From Microdochium bolleyi (Eukaryota > Ascomycota > Sordariomycetes > Xylariales > Microdochiaceae): DNA of 64,000 nucleotides. The translations under genes were made by a program, and so were the position numbers. How positions within the stretch are numbered: position 1 is the first letter of the stretch; the number at the start of each line of letters is the position of its first letter. A model generated the notes under the pieces. It was not told where the DNA came from and did no database searches. It was given only the letters and a program-made list of their open reading frames with translations. Location of the stretch: contig KQ964250.1 in the NCBI GenBank assembly GCA_001566295.1, positions 558,001-622,000 of the forward strand, read 5' to 3'. This document shows positions 40,501 through 52,302 of the stretch, one piece after another.

Positions 40501-43430
40501 CTAGTTCTTGATGCTGAAGTATACCTTGACGCCGACTTCGTTGCTCCAACCGGGCTCAAGCTGCATCTCTGACCATGCTTTGGCAACGTCGACGGAGAGC
40601 ACAAGGCCACGAACAGACGCTGTATGCCGCGGTATGGCCTGTCCGAGAATTGTGATCATGAAGTCGTCTTCTAGTGAAAGCATCGGCAAGGTCGAGATGT
40701 AGATACCTGTGTGTGTGTAAGTTAAGAATGTCTCGTCCTTCAGCGATCTGCAGTGGGTTGCTTACCGAGCGTCCCGAGAGCCATCAGTCGCGTATCAATT
40801 TGTACCCGATCGTTTGAGGCGAGCTTGACGTCACTCATCATGATGGCAGCAGCTCCCGTCATCTTGCCGACAAGACCAAGGTTCGCAACATGGATGTCAG
40901 CAGTAGGTGGCACTCGGAAAGTGCTCACTGGGAATGCAGTGAGGATGTCATATCCGCGCAGACCCAGTCCAACAACCAAGTCGCTCGCCGGATCGTCAAT
41001 GTGCACCGCATTTGATATTTTGCCGCTGACATGTGACCGAACAATGTAACTCTGGCCACTAATGGTGCCTGGAAAGCGTGAGAGCGGGATAATTTCCGTC
41101 AGTGGCTGGCTTGCTATGTTGAAGATACCAAGCAGCGGTGTTCCAGTTCCAGAAGCACCATTGTAACTGCCGACCTTGAGGATGGCGTTATCATGATAAT
41201 CAGTGTACTGGTCAACACTTTTTCCAATGACACTTGGTCTGAACGTCACGGTCTTCCCCATGGTGGTTGGCCCACTAATCTGGTTGATAAGCTCGAGGTC
41301 ATGCTGCCCAGGTATGTCTGTGATGTAGATTGGACCTCCGCTAATACAGCGAGCTGCAGCATGGAAGCCTCCGAACTCGTGTTTTGTCTGGAACATGTCC
41401 CAGTCGGGCAAGATGTTGAGATGCTGCGTCAACAGTGCTGTATGCGCATTGGCCCATAGATGCCATGGGTGTGCCGCTGGAACATGCGGATAGAAGTCGT
41501 CCGAGTTACGAAGCACGAATGCCGGACGGTTTCGAGGCATCTGCTCATGGTACATGATCTGAGGTACTTGAGACATGCACGAAATTGCCCTCAAGCTGAA
41601 GTGCCGCAGCCCAGCAATTACCCATGCATCAATGTACTCGTTGATCAATTCCCTTCGATCGGTTGACGATTTCAACATATCGAGCATGAACTGGACATCA
41701 GTCTTGACGCCATCGATGCCACAATCCTCCAAGAATGCGTAAAAGTCGTTGTAGAATTGAGCGACGTCATCCTTGCCAATAATCGTCATGTTCTCGTGAA
41801 GTGGCACATCAGGCCTCCCTGAATCCTCACGTTCTACTTCCACGGTATCGTAGTGTCGAGCCAGAGAACCATTTGGCGATATGCCACCCCAATAGCCCAG
41901 AAGGGCGTGCCACACTGCAATATGCTGGATGTTCGCGTGCTTTGTGCGGATTCTCGAAACTGTGCTTTTAAGACCGCCCGGGAACGATTTGGGATCTGCC
42001 TCAAAGGCATTCCAGCCCTGTTGATACTGGCTTCGACCTTCTCTGTCTATATCTTGCCAATTGTCGTCGATGATCAGATTGCTTATTCTCACGCCATTGT
42101 TCGACAGCTCGTCCAGAGCATGTTCGATCTTGCTACTGGTCAGGTCGGGCCCGAGAGCGTTCCAGGTACCTGGAAAGGATTAGTACAGTCTCTCCCTGAT
42201 GGGCATGAATACATACAGAACCCCAGTCCATCGTACCAGCTCTCATACCACTGCGCTCGGATATCACTTGATGCAAGTTCAATCTTGTCGTCAGTCTCCG
42301 AGCGATTACTAAGGCTCCTCGCGTGATACATTGCTGCTGCAAGGGCATTTTCAAACGTCTTGCCCACCACTGCCACAATCGTCCCTGTCGAAGCACTCTT
42401 GTTGTCGCTGCGAAGCTAGTCATGGTTTAAAGTCTTGGTCAGCTTCAAGCTTTTGGGAAGCTCACGGCTTGAGGAGGACTGCAAGATACCCTAATGTCAA
42501 TCGAGCCACCGTCCGAGCCACGTATCAATGCTGTAACGTTGTTGATGTCGCTGATGCCCAGTAGGATCAGGTGGAGGCCTTGCGGCCCAAGAAATGCGCC
42601 CATCAAAGCATCGCTCTCCAGGTCGAATGGACCTTTTCCGTGCCTCGGCACAAGCCATGGAGACCATAAACGGGCCAGCGCAAACCATCTGCACATACTT
42701 CAGTAAAAGACTTGCGGATTGTGGGACAATTTTACACAGATGAAGGACAGTATTTGTTGAGGAACAGGACTGACCTATGAGACTGGCCCCAAGCACGCCC
42801 TAGCTCGAGGGTGGAAATGGCAGAGTGGCCATGCTCTGCAGCATGAACATCTGCTCTGATTTCCCAGAGCTGAGTCCCTGGCGACTGGCTCAAAGCAGAT
42901 TTGACGTTGAGTCTGGGATTCAGTCCCACGATCACATCCTGCAACCCACTTTTGGCGAAATCAGGTAGGTCGGGCACCTGACGAACGAGCAGACCATCGC
43001 CCAAGCTTTGCTCGTCCTTCACCCACCGCCACACATGGCCTGGGCGGCTTCGAAACTTGACGGTGAAGTCCACTGTACTGGTTGTATCCAGAACTCCGCG
43101 ATAGCACAAGCGAACGTATGTAGAGGGTATCGCCTGGAGACTGGTGGGAGTCGCGTCCAGAGCCACTTGTGATAGCTGCGTCTCCCGCCAATCGCTCACA
43201 CCCACGGAGTGCCATATTGCGACCTCCCAGGGATCACCGGCAACCGCAAGCGGCACGTCCAGAATTACTGTGAAATGGGTGACATCTTGTCCTGATATGG
43301 TGACTTGGCCGAGGGGTGGCAAGCTGGCAACCCTGACATCCATGCTTGAGACTGGAGGGGCCTTTTGCTTGATTGCCAACGAGGCACGGAATTCAGGAAC
43401 AAAGTCGTATGCGATATCGGATGATGCCAT
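40501..43430 (-). CDS. Raffinose synthase/Sip1-family glycosidase (GH36)
   Basis: Protein of the raffinose synthase/seed-imbibition (Sip1) family, related to GH36 alpha-galactosidases. Five exons: 42775-43430, 42466-42688, 42217-42415, 40766-42169, 40501-40706; 895 residues. The introns are 86, 50, 47 and 59 nt. The N-terminal beta-domain is followed by HRWFALARLWSPWLVPRHG, then DGLGFCTWNALGPDLT across the 47-nt intron, and ISNLIIDDNWQ. The nucleophile candidate is the Asp in DGVKTDVQF and the acid/base in NSDDFYP. The C-terminal sheet domain includes VARGLGLRGYDIL-like GLGLRGYDILTAF. Fungal members probably hydrolyse or transfer alpha-galactosides; transferase versus hydrolase activity cannot be told from sequence. 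No signal peptide, so likely intracellular. It is a same-strand upstream neighbour of the xylose reductase. Confidence 0.88.
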
Positions 43431-44169
43431 GGCAGCTTGTCGTCTTCCTTTTAGTGTTGAAACAGTGTTGTGATCACGGGCGAGGGGACCGCATCTTGTC
43501 TGGGGTCATCCGATCCAGCTTGTTGCAGTATCATGGCCGGTGCCAAGCACACCATAACCGGCCAGTCAGAGACTCAAGAGTGATGCAAGCATAAAGAACT
43601 TGTCAAGAGAGCCGGCACAAGTAAAAACAACGATGCATCATGCATCTCGCTCAGACGACATGTGCAGCAAACGCAAAGCCTGAGCACGTGCGGTCGACTG
43701 GGAGCTTGACCTCTGGCTTGGAACAACGGACGCCCCATAAGGTGCAGGTGGGTTCACGAGGTGACCCAATCACGGAAGGAGCAATTCGGCTTTGCTGTGG
43801 CTGAAGTGGGAGGAGGGTGGCCGGGAGGTTCCTCAGCCACAAGCGTCCCGATCGGAAGATGGCGGGTGGCAGAGCACCAAGCAAGCAATTACCCGGCGCA
43901 GGATTGGCCGGACTGGAGCGGCAGCGGCCGGTCCTGGTGGGTGGGCTCCAGCAGCGAGTGCCTGTGGTGCCCGCAGTGTGATCGGGTTGGGTCCCCGTCA
44001 CTGCTGCAGCTGCTGGCACCTCGAGAGCGCTGGCCTGCCCGAAAATCCAATTGCGAGCTTTGCTGCCGGCACTGACGCACCTTGGAAATCTTCACATCAA
44101 ACCGCTCACCGCGACCGCCTCCGTCTCGTCGGATCCGCCCCCCCATCCACCTCCTCGTGTCCAGCAACA
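43431..44169. other. Divergent promoter of Sip1-like and MPP-beta genes
   Basis: No gene seen in 739 bp between two divergent start codons. Confidence 0.55.
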
Positions 44170-45905
44170 ATGGCGTCCCGGAGACTCGCTCTGAACCTCG
44201 CGCAGGGCCTGCGCTCGCGCGCTGCCCCGACTGGCCTGCGCTCGCTCAACAGAGGCTTCGCCACTCCCGTGTCCTCCCCAGCTGGCGCGAAGACACAGAC
44301 GACGACCCTCAAGAACGGCCTTACTGTGAGCACTGCTCCGCTCCGCGCCCATCACCAACTGGCGCCCGACTGCGTCCTCGCTCCCAGGTTCTGACTGTAT
44401 TTCCCTCTTTCTAGGTCGCCACCGAGTACTCGCCATGGGCCCAGACTTCGACTGTCGGCGTCTGGATCGATGCCGGCTCCAGAGCCGAGACAAAGGAGAA
44501 CAACGGCACTGCGCACTTCCTCGAGCACTTGGCATTCAAGGTATGGCTCACGACCCGGCGGCTCGGGAAATCCGAAGTCGCCCACACGGAATACTTGCGT
44601 GCGGCTTGCTGACATCATATCTCCCCACGATATAGGGCACCCAGAGGCGCACGCAGCAACAGCTCGAGCTCGAGATTGAGAACATGGGTGGTCACCTGAA
44701 CGCATACACATCGGTGTGTACAACCAGCATCTTTCTCTATTGTGCGCCGATATGCTAATGCCCAGCCAGCGCGAGAACACCGTCTACTTCTCCCGTGCTT
44801 TCAACGCCGATGTCCCCCAGTCCGTCGACATCCTTGCCGATATTCTCCAGAACTCCAAGCTCGAGCCCTCAGCTATTGAGCGTGAGCGTGACGTTATCCT
44901 CCGCGAGTCTGAGGAGGTCGAGAAGCAGATCGATGAGGTCGTCTTCGACCACCTGCACGCCACTGCCTTCCAGCACCAGCCTCTGGGCCGCACCATCCTC
45001 GGCCCCCGCGAGAACATTCGCGATATCAGCCGGACTGAGCTTACCAACTACATCAAGAACAACTACACCGCTGACCGCATGGTTCTTGTCGGTGCTGGTG
45101 GCGTTCCTCACGAGCAGCTCGTCGACCTTGCTGAGAAGCACTTCGCTGGTCTGCCCACAACCTCGGTTCACGACTCCGCCTACCTCCAATCCAAGGCCAA
45201 GCCTACCTTCATCGGCTCCGAGGTCCGTGTCCGTGACGACAACATCCCCGCCGCTCACATCGCCCTCGCCGTCGAGGGTGTCAGCTGGAATGACGACGAC
45301 TACTTCACTGCCCTCGTCACCCAGGCTATCGTCGGCAACTACGACAAGGCTATGGGGAGCGCCCCTCACCAGGGTAGCAAGCTTGCCGGCTTCGTCCACC
45401 AGAACGACCTCGCCAACAGCTTCATGAGCTTCTCCACCAGCTACAGCGACACCGGGTAAGTGTAGATTCTGCTGAATCAGCTCGGAATTTGTTGACTAAC
45501 ATGATGGGTCATTATAGTCTCTGGGGTATCTACCTCGTTTCGGACAAGCTCACCACCCTCGACGACCTCGTCCACTTCACTCTCCGTGAGTGGTCGCGCC
45601 TTTCCAGCAACGTCACTGAGCCCGAGGTCGAGCGTGCCAAGGCCCAGCTCAAGGCTTCCATCCTCCTTTCCCTCGACAGCACATCCGCCGTTGCCGAGGA
45701 TGTCGGCCGCCAGCTCGTCACCACCGGCCGCCGGATGAACCCTGGCGAGATTGAGCGCCTGATTGATGCCATCACCGAGAAGGACGTTATGGAGTTCGCC
45801 AACCGGAAACTGTGGGACAAGGACCTGGCCATTAGCGCCGTCGGCAGCATCGAGGGTCTTTTCGACTACCAGAGAATCAGCAACGACATGAGCCGGAACT
45901 TTTAA
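44170..45905 (+). CDS. MAS1: Mitochondrial processing peptidase beta subunit
   Basis: Catalytic subunit of the matrix peptidase that removes presequences from imported proteins. In many filamentous fungi the same protein also serves as core protein I of the bc1 complex. Five exons, 44170-44325, 44415-44540, 44636-44713, 44770-45455 and 45518-45905, give 477 residues. The presequence is LALNLAQGLRSRAAP to about residue 30. The inverse zinc motif HFLEH is at 86-90, with the third ligand Glu about 76 residues later in VILRESEEVEKQ. GGHLNAYTSRENTVYF spans the third intron, whose acceptor is CCAGCCAG with the second AG used. The C-terminal half has AVGSIEGLFDYQRI. The intact HxxEH confirms the beta rather than alpha subunit. 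Confidence 0.96.
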
Positions 45906-47187
45906 ACTTGGACTGTCAGGGGAGCGAAAAGTGGAAGAGGAAATAAGCGTTCTGTGGAAGGGCACGGCGAGACCCCAGTCATAGATTGTATCAGATACTG
46001 CACAAATTAGTTGTACCATAAAGGACTTTTCATCTGTTAGAAGCTATTGGATTGTCGAACGTGCCGTTGGATCACTCGTGGCTGTTCAACTTTGGCTCTC
46101 GCTTGTGGTCAGTTCACAGGCAACTGGGTAGCATTACGTCGTGCAAAGAGTCCTGCCGCGTAGACGCTTTGCTATATCTCGTCCAACACTGGCTAATCAA
46201 GTTGGGTATGCGCACCATGCTGGACACAACAAGGAATGTATGTGTGCCTCTTGTTCGTTCGGGGCTCGGAGGCGTGTCTTTCCCGGGACTTTGGAGGTCG
46301 GGCAGCGTTTTCTTGCGTGGGCGCAATAGGGTCGGGCTGCCTGCCATGATAGGAGAAAGAGTAGGTAAAGTATGGAGAAGTCCTTCTCCTAGTTCGTGTA
46401 TAAGCCATACGCCATGATACATCGAGGCATGTTCCGACGGAGTTCTATATGGTAATGTGTGGGGGAGACCGTCACACGTCATGTGAAAGAGCAAGAAAGA
46501 AATCTACCGGAGGCTCGTACAAGCAACGGGACGGGTTTGATAATAGAGACATTTGAGGACCAGTCAGTATCAGCTGATGCAGTGGTATATAAACCCGTCA
46601 CGTAGATGTATTTTGAAGTATTCGATATTCCTGTCTATTAATCCAGGCCTTCTATTTTTACAGATATGGTTTTACATTGGGCTTTTTCTTTTTTCTTTTT
46701 GTTCGTGAGCCGCAGCATGGCTCTCTCTCTCTTCTCCGGCTAAGTGGTTGCCGCCGCTCAAGGGCTGATGCGCTTTCACAGGCAGCTAGTAGCTTCAGCC
46801 TCAAGAGCAGGTGCGGAATCGTTCTAGATTGGGCAGGACCAGGAAGCCAATATATATTTGGTCGAGGTTTATGCTTTGTCTATGATGTCTCTATTCTTGT
46901 GTCGCAGGAGGCGAGCGACAGCCCCTGGAGAAATGAAAGAGCCCAGCTGAGAGAAGAGAGATATGTGCGATGCAAGCTTGATGCCGTAAACGATTTGAAA
47001 GGAACGGAACGGTAAAGGGGTGGTGACCCGCTCTCTTACTCGCGAGCAGGGTACGGGACACGAACGCAAGTGCTTGATGCCTGCCTGAGTGCTTCTCTTC
47101 CATGACACAAGCGCTTGCAGCTATCGCCCTTGACCCGGCCCCGCGAGCGGTATGTACAAATATGCAGGAGGCTCGCTCCGTCATCGC
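45906..47187. other. Convergent 3' intergenic region
   Basis: 1.3 kb between the 3' ends of MPP-beta and COX24. Contains T-rich runs near 46680 but no recognised gene. Confidence 0.5.
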
Positions 47188-48296
47188 TTAGACGCGGTCC
47201 AGCTTGCGACGCAGGTTGCGAGTCTTCTTCATGAGCCTCTTGTACTTCATCTTCTTCATCTTGAGCTTGCGCTGCCTCTTGACACTGATGGCGTGCATTG
47301 TCCGGCCCTCATCCCGGGCCTCCTGCCGGCGCACCTGGCGCAGGGCCATGCGCTCGAGGAACGTGCGGGGCGCGCCGTCCTCGATGATCTGCGGGCTGTG
47401 AGCGACGATCTTGATCTCGCCGTCCTGCTCCCGAGTCTCTTCCAAGGTGAAGATTGCCTTGTACACCCGGTGGTTGGGGTTCTCCTGCTCGGCCATCTCG
47501 GCTGAGGCAGAGGACTGGTTGTTGGCGACCTCGCTCCTGGCTGTGGCGGACTCGGAGCGCGGCTGGGGGAGCGGCGGCGGGCGGAAGGGGAGATACTGGC
47601 CGGACATGGTGTTAAGCTGGACGTATACACTCGACTCTGAGCCGTCAGGGTTACGGACGTCGATCTTGTGCATGCCCTCGCTGGTGTTGTCCATCATACC
47701 GTCGATGTCTTGTTGGTTGCCGAGGCTCATGGACTCGAGTGGTTGTTGCAGGTCGTCGACGGTTCTGGAGAGGGTCGAGACGACCTCGTTGTAGTCTGCC
47801 TTGGGCCGTGAGGCGAAGATCTGCGCGAACGCATCGTCGCTGATCGTCTTGGGGAAGCTGTGTGTCACCGACATCGGCCGGTGGAGGGAGAAGAATGTCG
47901 AGAGCGCCAGGGCTGGGATACGATGTCAGTATATCATGTGAGCAGAGGAAACCAGAGGCGTGCAAACATACCCTCATGCGGCACATGGTGAGTGCTGGGC
48001 ACACTAGGCAGGTTGGCCTGCTGTGCGACCAGGCTGTCCTTGGCCTTGCGGCGACCGCCACGTTTCGTCGAGCCGGGAGCCGTCGTGACCTGGCCATCGG
48101 GGATGTTTTTGGGCGAGTCGTTCGGACTTGAAGGTTTTGACGACGAGTATCGCCTTCGCTGCTGGCATCTGGGGTTGTAGGCGAGGGCGACGGCCGCGGG
48201 CGTTGTGCGGATACCGGTTGGTGTCAGGTTGTGGACGAGGGCTGCTGACGCCTGTGGCGCGCCGGCCACAACTCGACGCATGGATGAGGGGATCAT
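47188..48296 (-). CDS. COX24: Mitochondrial small-ribosomal protein mS38 (COX24)
   Basis: Mitochondrial protein of the COX24/AURKAIP1 family, a component of the mitoribosome small subunit (mS38) that yeast needs for COX1 mRNA processing or translation. Two exons, 47972-48296 and 47188-47912, joined across a 59-nt intron with HVPHE to ALALSTFFSLHRPMSV, give 349 residues. The hallmark is the C-terminal 35 residues: MHAISVKRQRKLKMKKMKYKR, then LMKKTRNLRRKLDR, a very basic helix. The N-terminus (MIPSSMRRVVAGAPQASAALVHN) is a presequence. The middle (about residues 55-300) is poorly conserved and Ser/Pro-rich, as expected for filamentous fungi, which have long versions. A later ATG within exon 2 would drop the presequence. 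Confidence 0.92.
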
Positions 48297-49767
48297 GATT
48301 GGGGATCTGAGCCGTGCTTGCTCTCGTGGCACAGGGCAGGTCGAGGGCGGCGGGCAGGTTCGTGAAGTCGCAGCCCCAAGAAGAGTGACGCCAGGGTTGG
48401 TGATGGTGGTCGATGGCGCTACGGAGTCTCAGCGGCGGAAAAGCCTGGTTCGGATCTGCCTCAGGCGCGGGAGCTGCAGGCGGTCGGTTGGACCCGGCAG
48501 CAAGGTCACGCGGCGCCAATCACAGGGTCTGCAGCAAGTCATTGTGAGATAAGAGGGGGCGCGGCTGGCCAACGGCCTGACACATCCCACCCTCAGCCAC
48601 ACTTGCTGCTCAGCCACACCAGACTCTGGCTCTGCAGGTGGCACTTCAGGTCCGGGATGTCTCAAAACAACATGCGTTCTGTCCACCAGAGTCGACCTGA
48701 CCAAACATGACAATCTTCAGCGGAGGAGGCAAGACTCCAAGCAGAGAAGCCCACTCCAGAGCAGTCCCATCTTGCGAAATGAGTCTCAGCCACCCGACTG
48801 TCCTTCTTGGCGGAAAGTGGCACGACACGAGATATGCCACGACACAAGTCACAAGTGGAGCGTCCAAGCCAACGACGCAGCCTTTCGCAAGACAGCCTTG
48901 GCTGGGCCGGCCGTGTTCATGTGTGCGAACACTGACACCCATCCGAAGATGTCGAGGATGTCTCCCGTGGACAGTTGCTACGAGCTGAATGAATGCACGC
49001 ATGATGCGGCAGGGCCGAGGCCTTTTGGCTTGCCGCCGAATCTGTCGGTAGTTCCTAGTGAGTTGAGATGCAGGAGGCTTTGCTCCGATATCCTGGGATT
49101 CGCCCGACAAATGATGTGTGTGACGACGAACTCCAGGCGGCATCGGGATGTACTTTCCGCATCACGCTTCGAGGCATCCATGGAAGTCGGTCAAGCTCCG
49201 GCCCCGAACGCGGCGAGCACCGAGGACTGCTCGCCCTTCGTGCTCTTGGTCCTTTTGCTGTTGACGGCAGCGGTCTTTTGGTGTGGGGTTGCCCCGGCCT
49301 GGAGGTGACTCGGCCTTCTCTCCGCGCCGCCTCCGCACCACAGAGGGCCATCTCCACTCACCACTAGCAGCAGCGGGCCGGACGGCTGTATCCCGACACT
49401 CGCAGCAAGCACTTACACGGGCACACTGGCTCTCGGATGCTGGAATGGCTGGCGACATGTCCGTCGTGGCGGCTTTTGGGCGAGTCGCGTGGCAGCAGTC
49501 CGTCGTGGCGTGGCTGCCGATGCCGACGGCCGGCGACAGGCTCCTCCTCCTCCTTTCGGAGCTTCCCATATCTTGACCGAGCTTGACTTAGTTTTTGTAT
49601 TGATAGATATTATCATTCCGAAGCACAATTTCTTGTTCTATTCTAGTAGCTGGCATTGAAAGTCATCAGCTAAGTGTCGTGCTGTGGTCTGCATCATTTA
49701 CACCAACCCTGCCAACAACATCGACATTCTTTGACAACCACAGTCACAATCGCAGCACGCAGCAATA
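48297..49767. other. Divergent promoter of COX24 and HDH-like genes
   Basis: 1.5 kb without a supported gene. A 178-codon frame at 48772-49308 begins with a non-ATG codon and lacks any family resemblance, so it is left out. Confidence 0.5.
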
Positions 49768-51250
49768 ATGCCAGCCAGACATCTCAAGTCTCCGGGTCTC
49801 CAGCCCAACAAGACGGTCAATCAGACAGTGGCTGATATCGTCAAGGGTGTCATCGACGATGTCAGAGCCAACGGCGACAAGGCGGTCCGGCAATACTCGG
49901 AGAAGTTCGACAAGTGGTCACCAGAGTCTTTCAAGCTCTCGCAGGCTCAAATCGACGAGTGCATTTCAAAGGTGTCTGAGCAGACGATCAAGGATATCAA
50001 GGAGGCTCAGAGCAACGTCCGCAAGTTCGCCGAGGCCCAACGGAAGACCATCACCGATTTCGAGATAGAACTCCATCCTGGTGTATTCATGGGTCACAGA
50101 AACAATCCGATCAGCTCAGCTGGCGCATATATCCCAGGCGGTTCGTGCTATGCAATCTCTCCGTGATGTCGAGGTTCACTGACAATGTTTCGAACTCCAG
50201 GGCGCTACCCCTTACTCGCAAGTGCTCATATGACCATCATCACCGCCAAGGTTGCAGGAGTCAAGAATGTCGTTGCCTGCACGCCTCCTATCGCGGGGCA
50301 AATACCAAACGCCACGGTCGCTGCTGCACACTTCGCAGGCGCGGACGAGATCTTCCTGCTGGGCGGAACCCAGGCCATTGCAGCCATGGCCCTGGGCACC
50401 GAGACGATTCGCAAGGTCGACTTCATCGCGGGCCCTGGAAATGCCTTCGTCGCCGACGCCAAGCGCCAGCTGTTCGGTGAGATTGGCATCGACCTGCTCG
50501 CCGGGCCCACGGAGGTCCTCATTGTGGCCGACGACGTCGCGAACCCCTTCACCGTGGCGACGGACCTGCTCTCCCAGGCCGAGCACGGCCCGGATACCCC
50601 AGCAGTGCTCATCACAACCTCGGAGCACGTCGCCACCGAGACGATCCGATACTGCGACGAGATTCTCAAGGAGATGCCCACGGCCGAGCTGGCCGGCGCC
50701 TCGTGGCGCGACTACGGCGAGGTCGTCGTCGTGGACAGCATGGACGAGGCATACGCGCTCGCAGACGTGTACGCGAGCGAGCACGTCCAGATCCTCACTC
50801 GCCAGCCGCGGGAGGCGCTTGACAAGATGACCAACTACGGCGCTTTGTTCCTCGGTGAGAGGACTTGTGTGTCCTACGGTGACAAGGTATGTTGAATCAG
50901 CTCCCCCGAGGCCCGTGTTCCGGCGCGGATGGCCAGGATGTTCCTACCCAGCAGCCGTAAGAGCCAAACCACTAACCTTCCGCCAACCCCCCATCAAGTG
51001 CATCGGCACCAACCACGTGCTCCCGACCCGCGGCACGGGCCGGTACACCGGCGGCCTGTGGGTCGGCAAGTACCTCAAGACGCAGACGTACCAGGAGATC
51101 CGGGACGACAAGGCGAGCGGCGAGATGGGCCTGCTGTGCGGCCGCTGCTCGCGGGCCGAGAACTTTGAGGGCCACGCGCGGTCCGGCGACCTCCGCGCGC
51201 AGCTGTACCTGGGCGAGAAGTACGAGTGGATCGACAAGGCGCAGGTATAG
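49768..51250 (+). CDS. Stand-alone histidinol-dehydrogenase-like enzyme
   Basis: Zinc- and NAD-dependent dehydrogenase of the HisD family, 436 residues, as a single domain. In fungi the histidine-pathway HDH is normally the C-terminal part of trifunctional HIS4, so this gene is probably a paralogue with another alcohol substrate. Bacterial stand-alone relatives include sulfopropanediol 3-dehydrogenase (HpsN). Three exons: 49768-50140, 50201-50886, 50999-51250. The first intron starts GTTCGT. All key sites keep their spacing to E. coli HisD: Gln250 and His253 (SQAEHGPD), Glu318-His319 (SEHVQI), Asp352 (SYGDK) and His412 (FEGHARSGD). GTNHVLPT and AGPGNAFVADAKR are conserved. There is no signal peptide or obvious presequence, so likely cytosolic. 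Convergent with a secreted agmatinase-like gene. Confidence 0.9.
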
Positions 51251-52302
51251 TAGAGTGGACGCGTGCGTGCAGCATGAAGCATGAAGGGGCTGGAGGGGAA
51301 CTGTGAAGAAGGGGTTCCGAGGGCAGTTTGGCATTGTCACTGCAGCATTTTGTGAGCATGTATATATACGTAAACATGTGAAATTACAAACCATGTGGCT
51401 CAGAGTGCTCATCTCCACGTGAATGTGATCTCAGGTTCCGGCAATCAAGATATCGTAGCATTTGAACCAGCATTGGCATGACGGTGGTCGCACTTGCGCT
51501 TTTGGGACGGGCAATGAGAAGATTATTAGCAAGTGGATGGGTCCGCGAGCATCCGCGTCTTTCCAAAAAGCGCGATGGATAATACTCCAGTGTTTCCACA
51601 ACCGTTGTGTAAGGCTTAAGTATGAGCCGTTGGGGGGCTGGCCAGCATAATCTCGAGCTTGTCGTCGAGCATCTTCGGCCCCCAGGCCAAGGTGAGTCTA
51701 GCAGCGGCGACTGTCGGTCTTTGAACGTGCTCTCAGATGATAAAGCATAGAATCTCTGCCTCTCGGCGCTCCCCGAACAGTACACCGCGGAGGACGGCAT
51801 ATATCACGGAGTCTGCCGTGTTGTCGTTCTCCAGGCGTGTATCGAATTTAGAATTACAGCATCAGTCGTCATGATTTCAGAATAGGCCACCGAGGTGCTC
51901 TGTGCGAACAGCGGCATGACGCGGCTTGTCTCACTGGAAGACTCTTCGGCACGATCTTGATGAAACAGAGTGCTGATCTCAAATTGTGACCGTGTCCGAG
52001 CTCAAACTTGGGATGTCCTCGACGTGTCTGGGAGAGATAGCAGAGGTTCTAGAGGTCCAAGGACCCTTCTCTTTGTTTTGCAGTGTCTTGTGTGCACCCA
52101 GGATCTAGCAACAGTGGGTAGACAGCGGACTTGACACTCAGCGACACCGATCACCGATCATCACTTTCTCTCCTTATTTGTTATCCCGGAACTCTGAGTC
52201 AGGGGCCTGCTCTTCCTCAATATCCCTTAAGCTCTCCCCCTCTCTCACCCTGACCAAGAGCGGAATGGTGCACTCTCGGACAGAATATCACGCAGATCTA
52301 CC
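51251..52302. other. Convergent 3' intergenic region
   Basis: 1.05 kb between the HDH-like gene and the ureohydrolase gene. No gene recognised. Confidence 0.5.

Noticed and set aside
48772..49308. 178-codon frame with a hydrophobic C-terminus
   Set aside because: It opens at a TTG codon, has no family likeness, and the hydrophobic end is short. A tail-anchored protein is possible but not supported.
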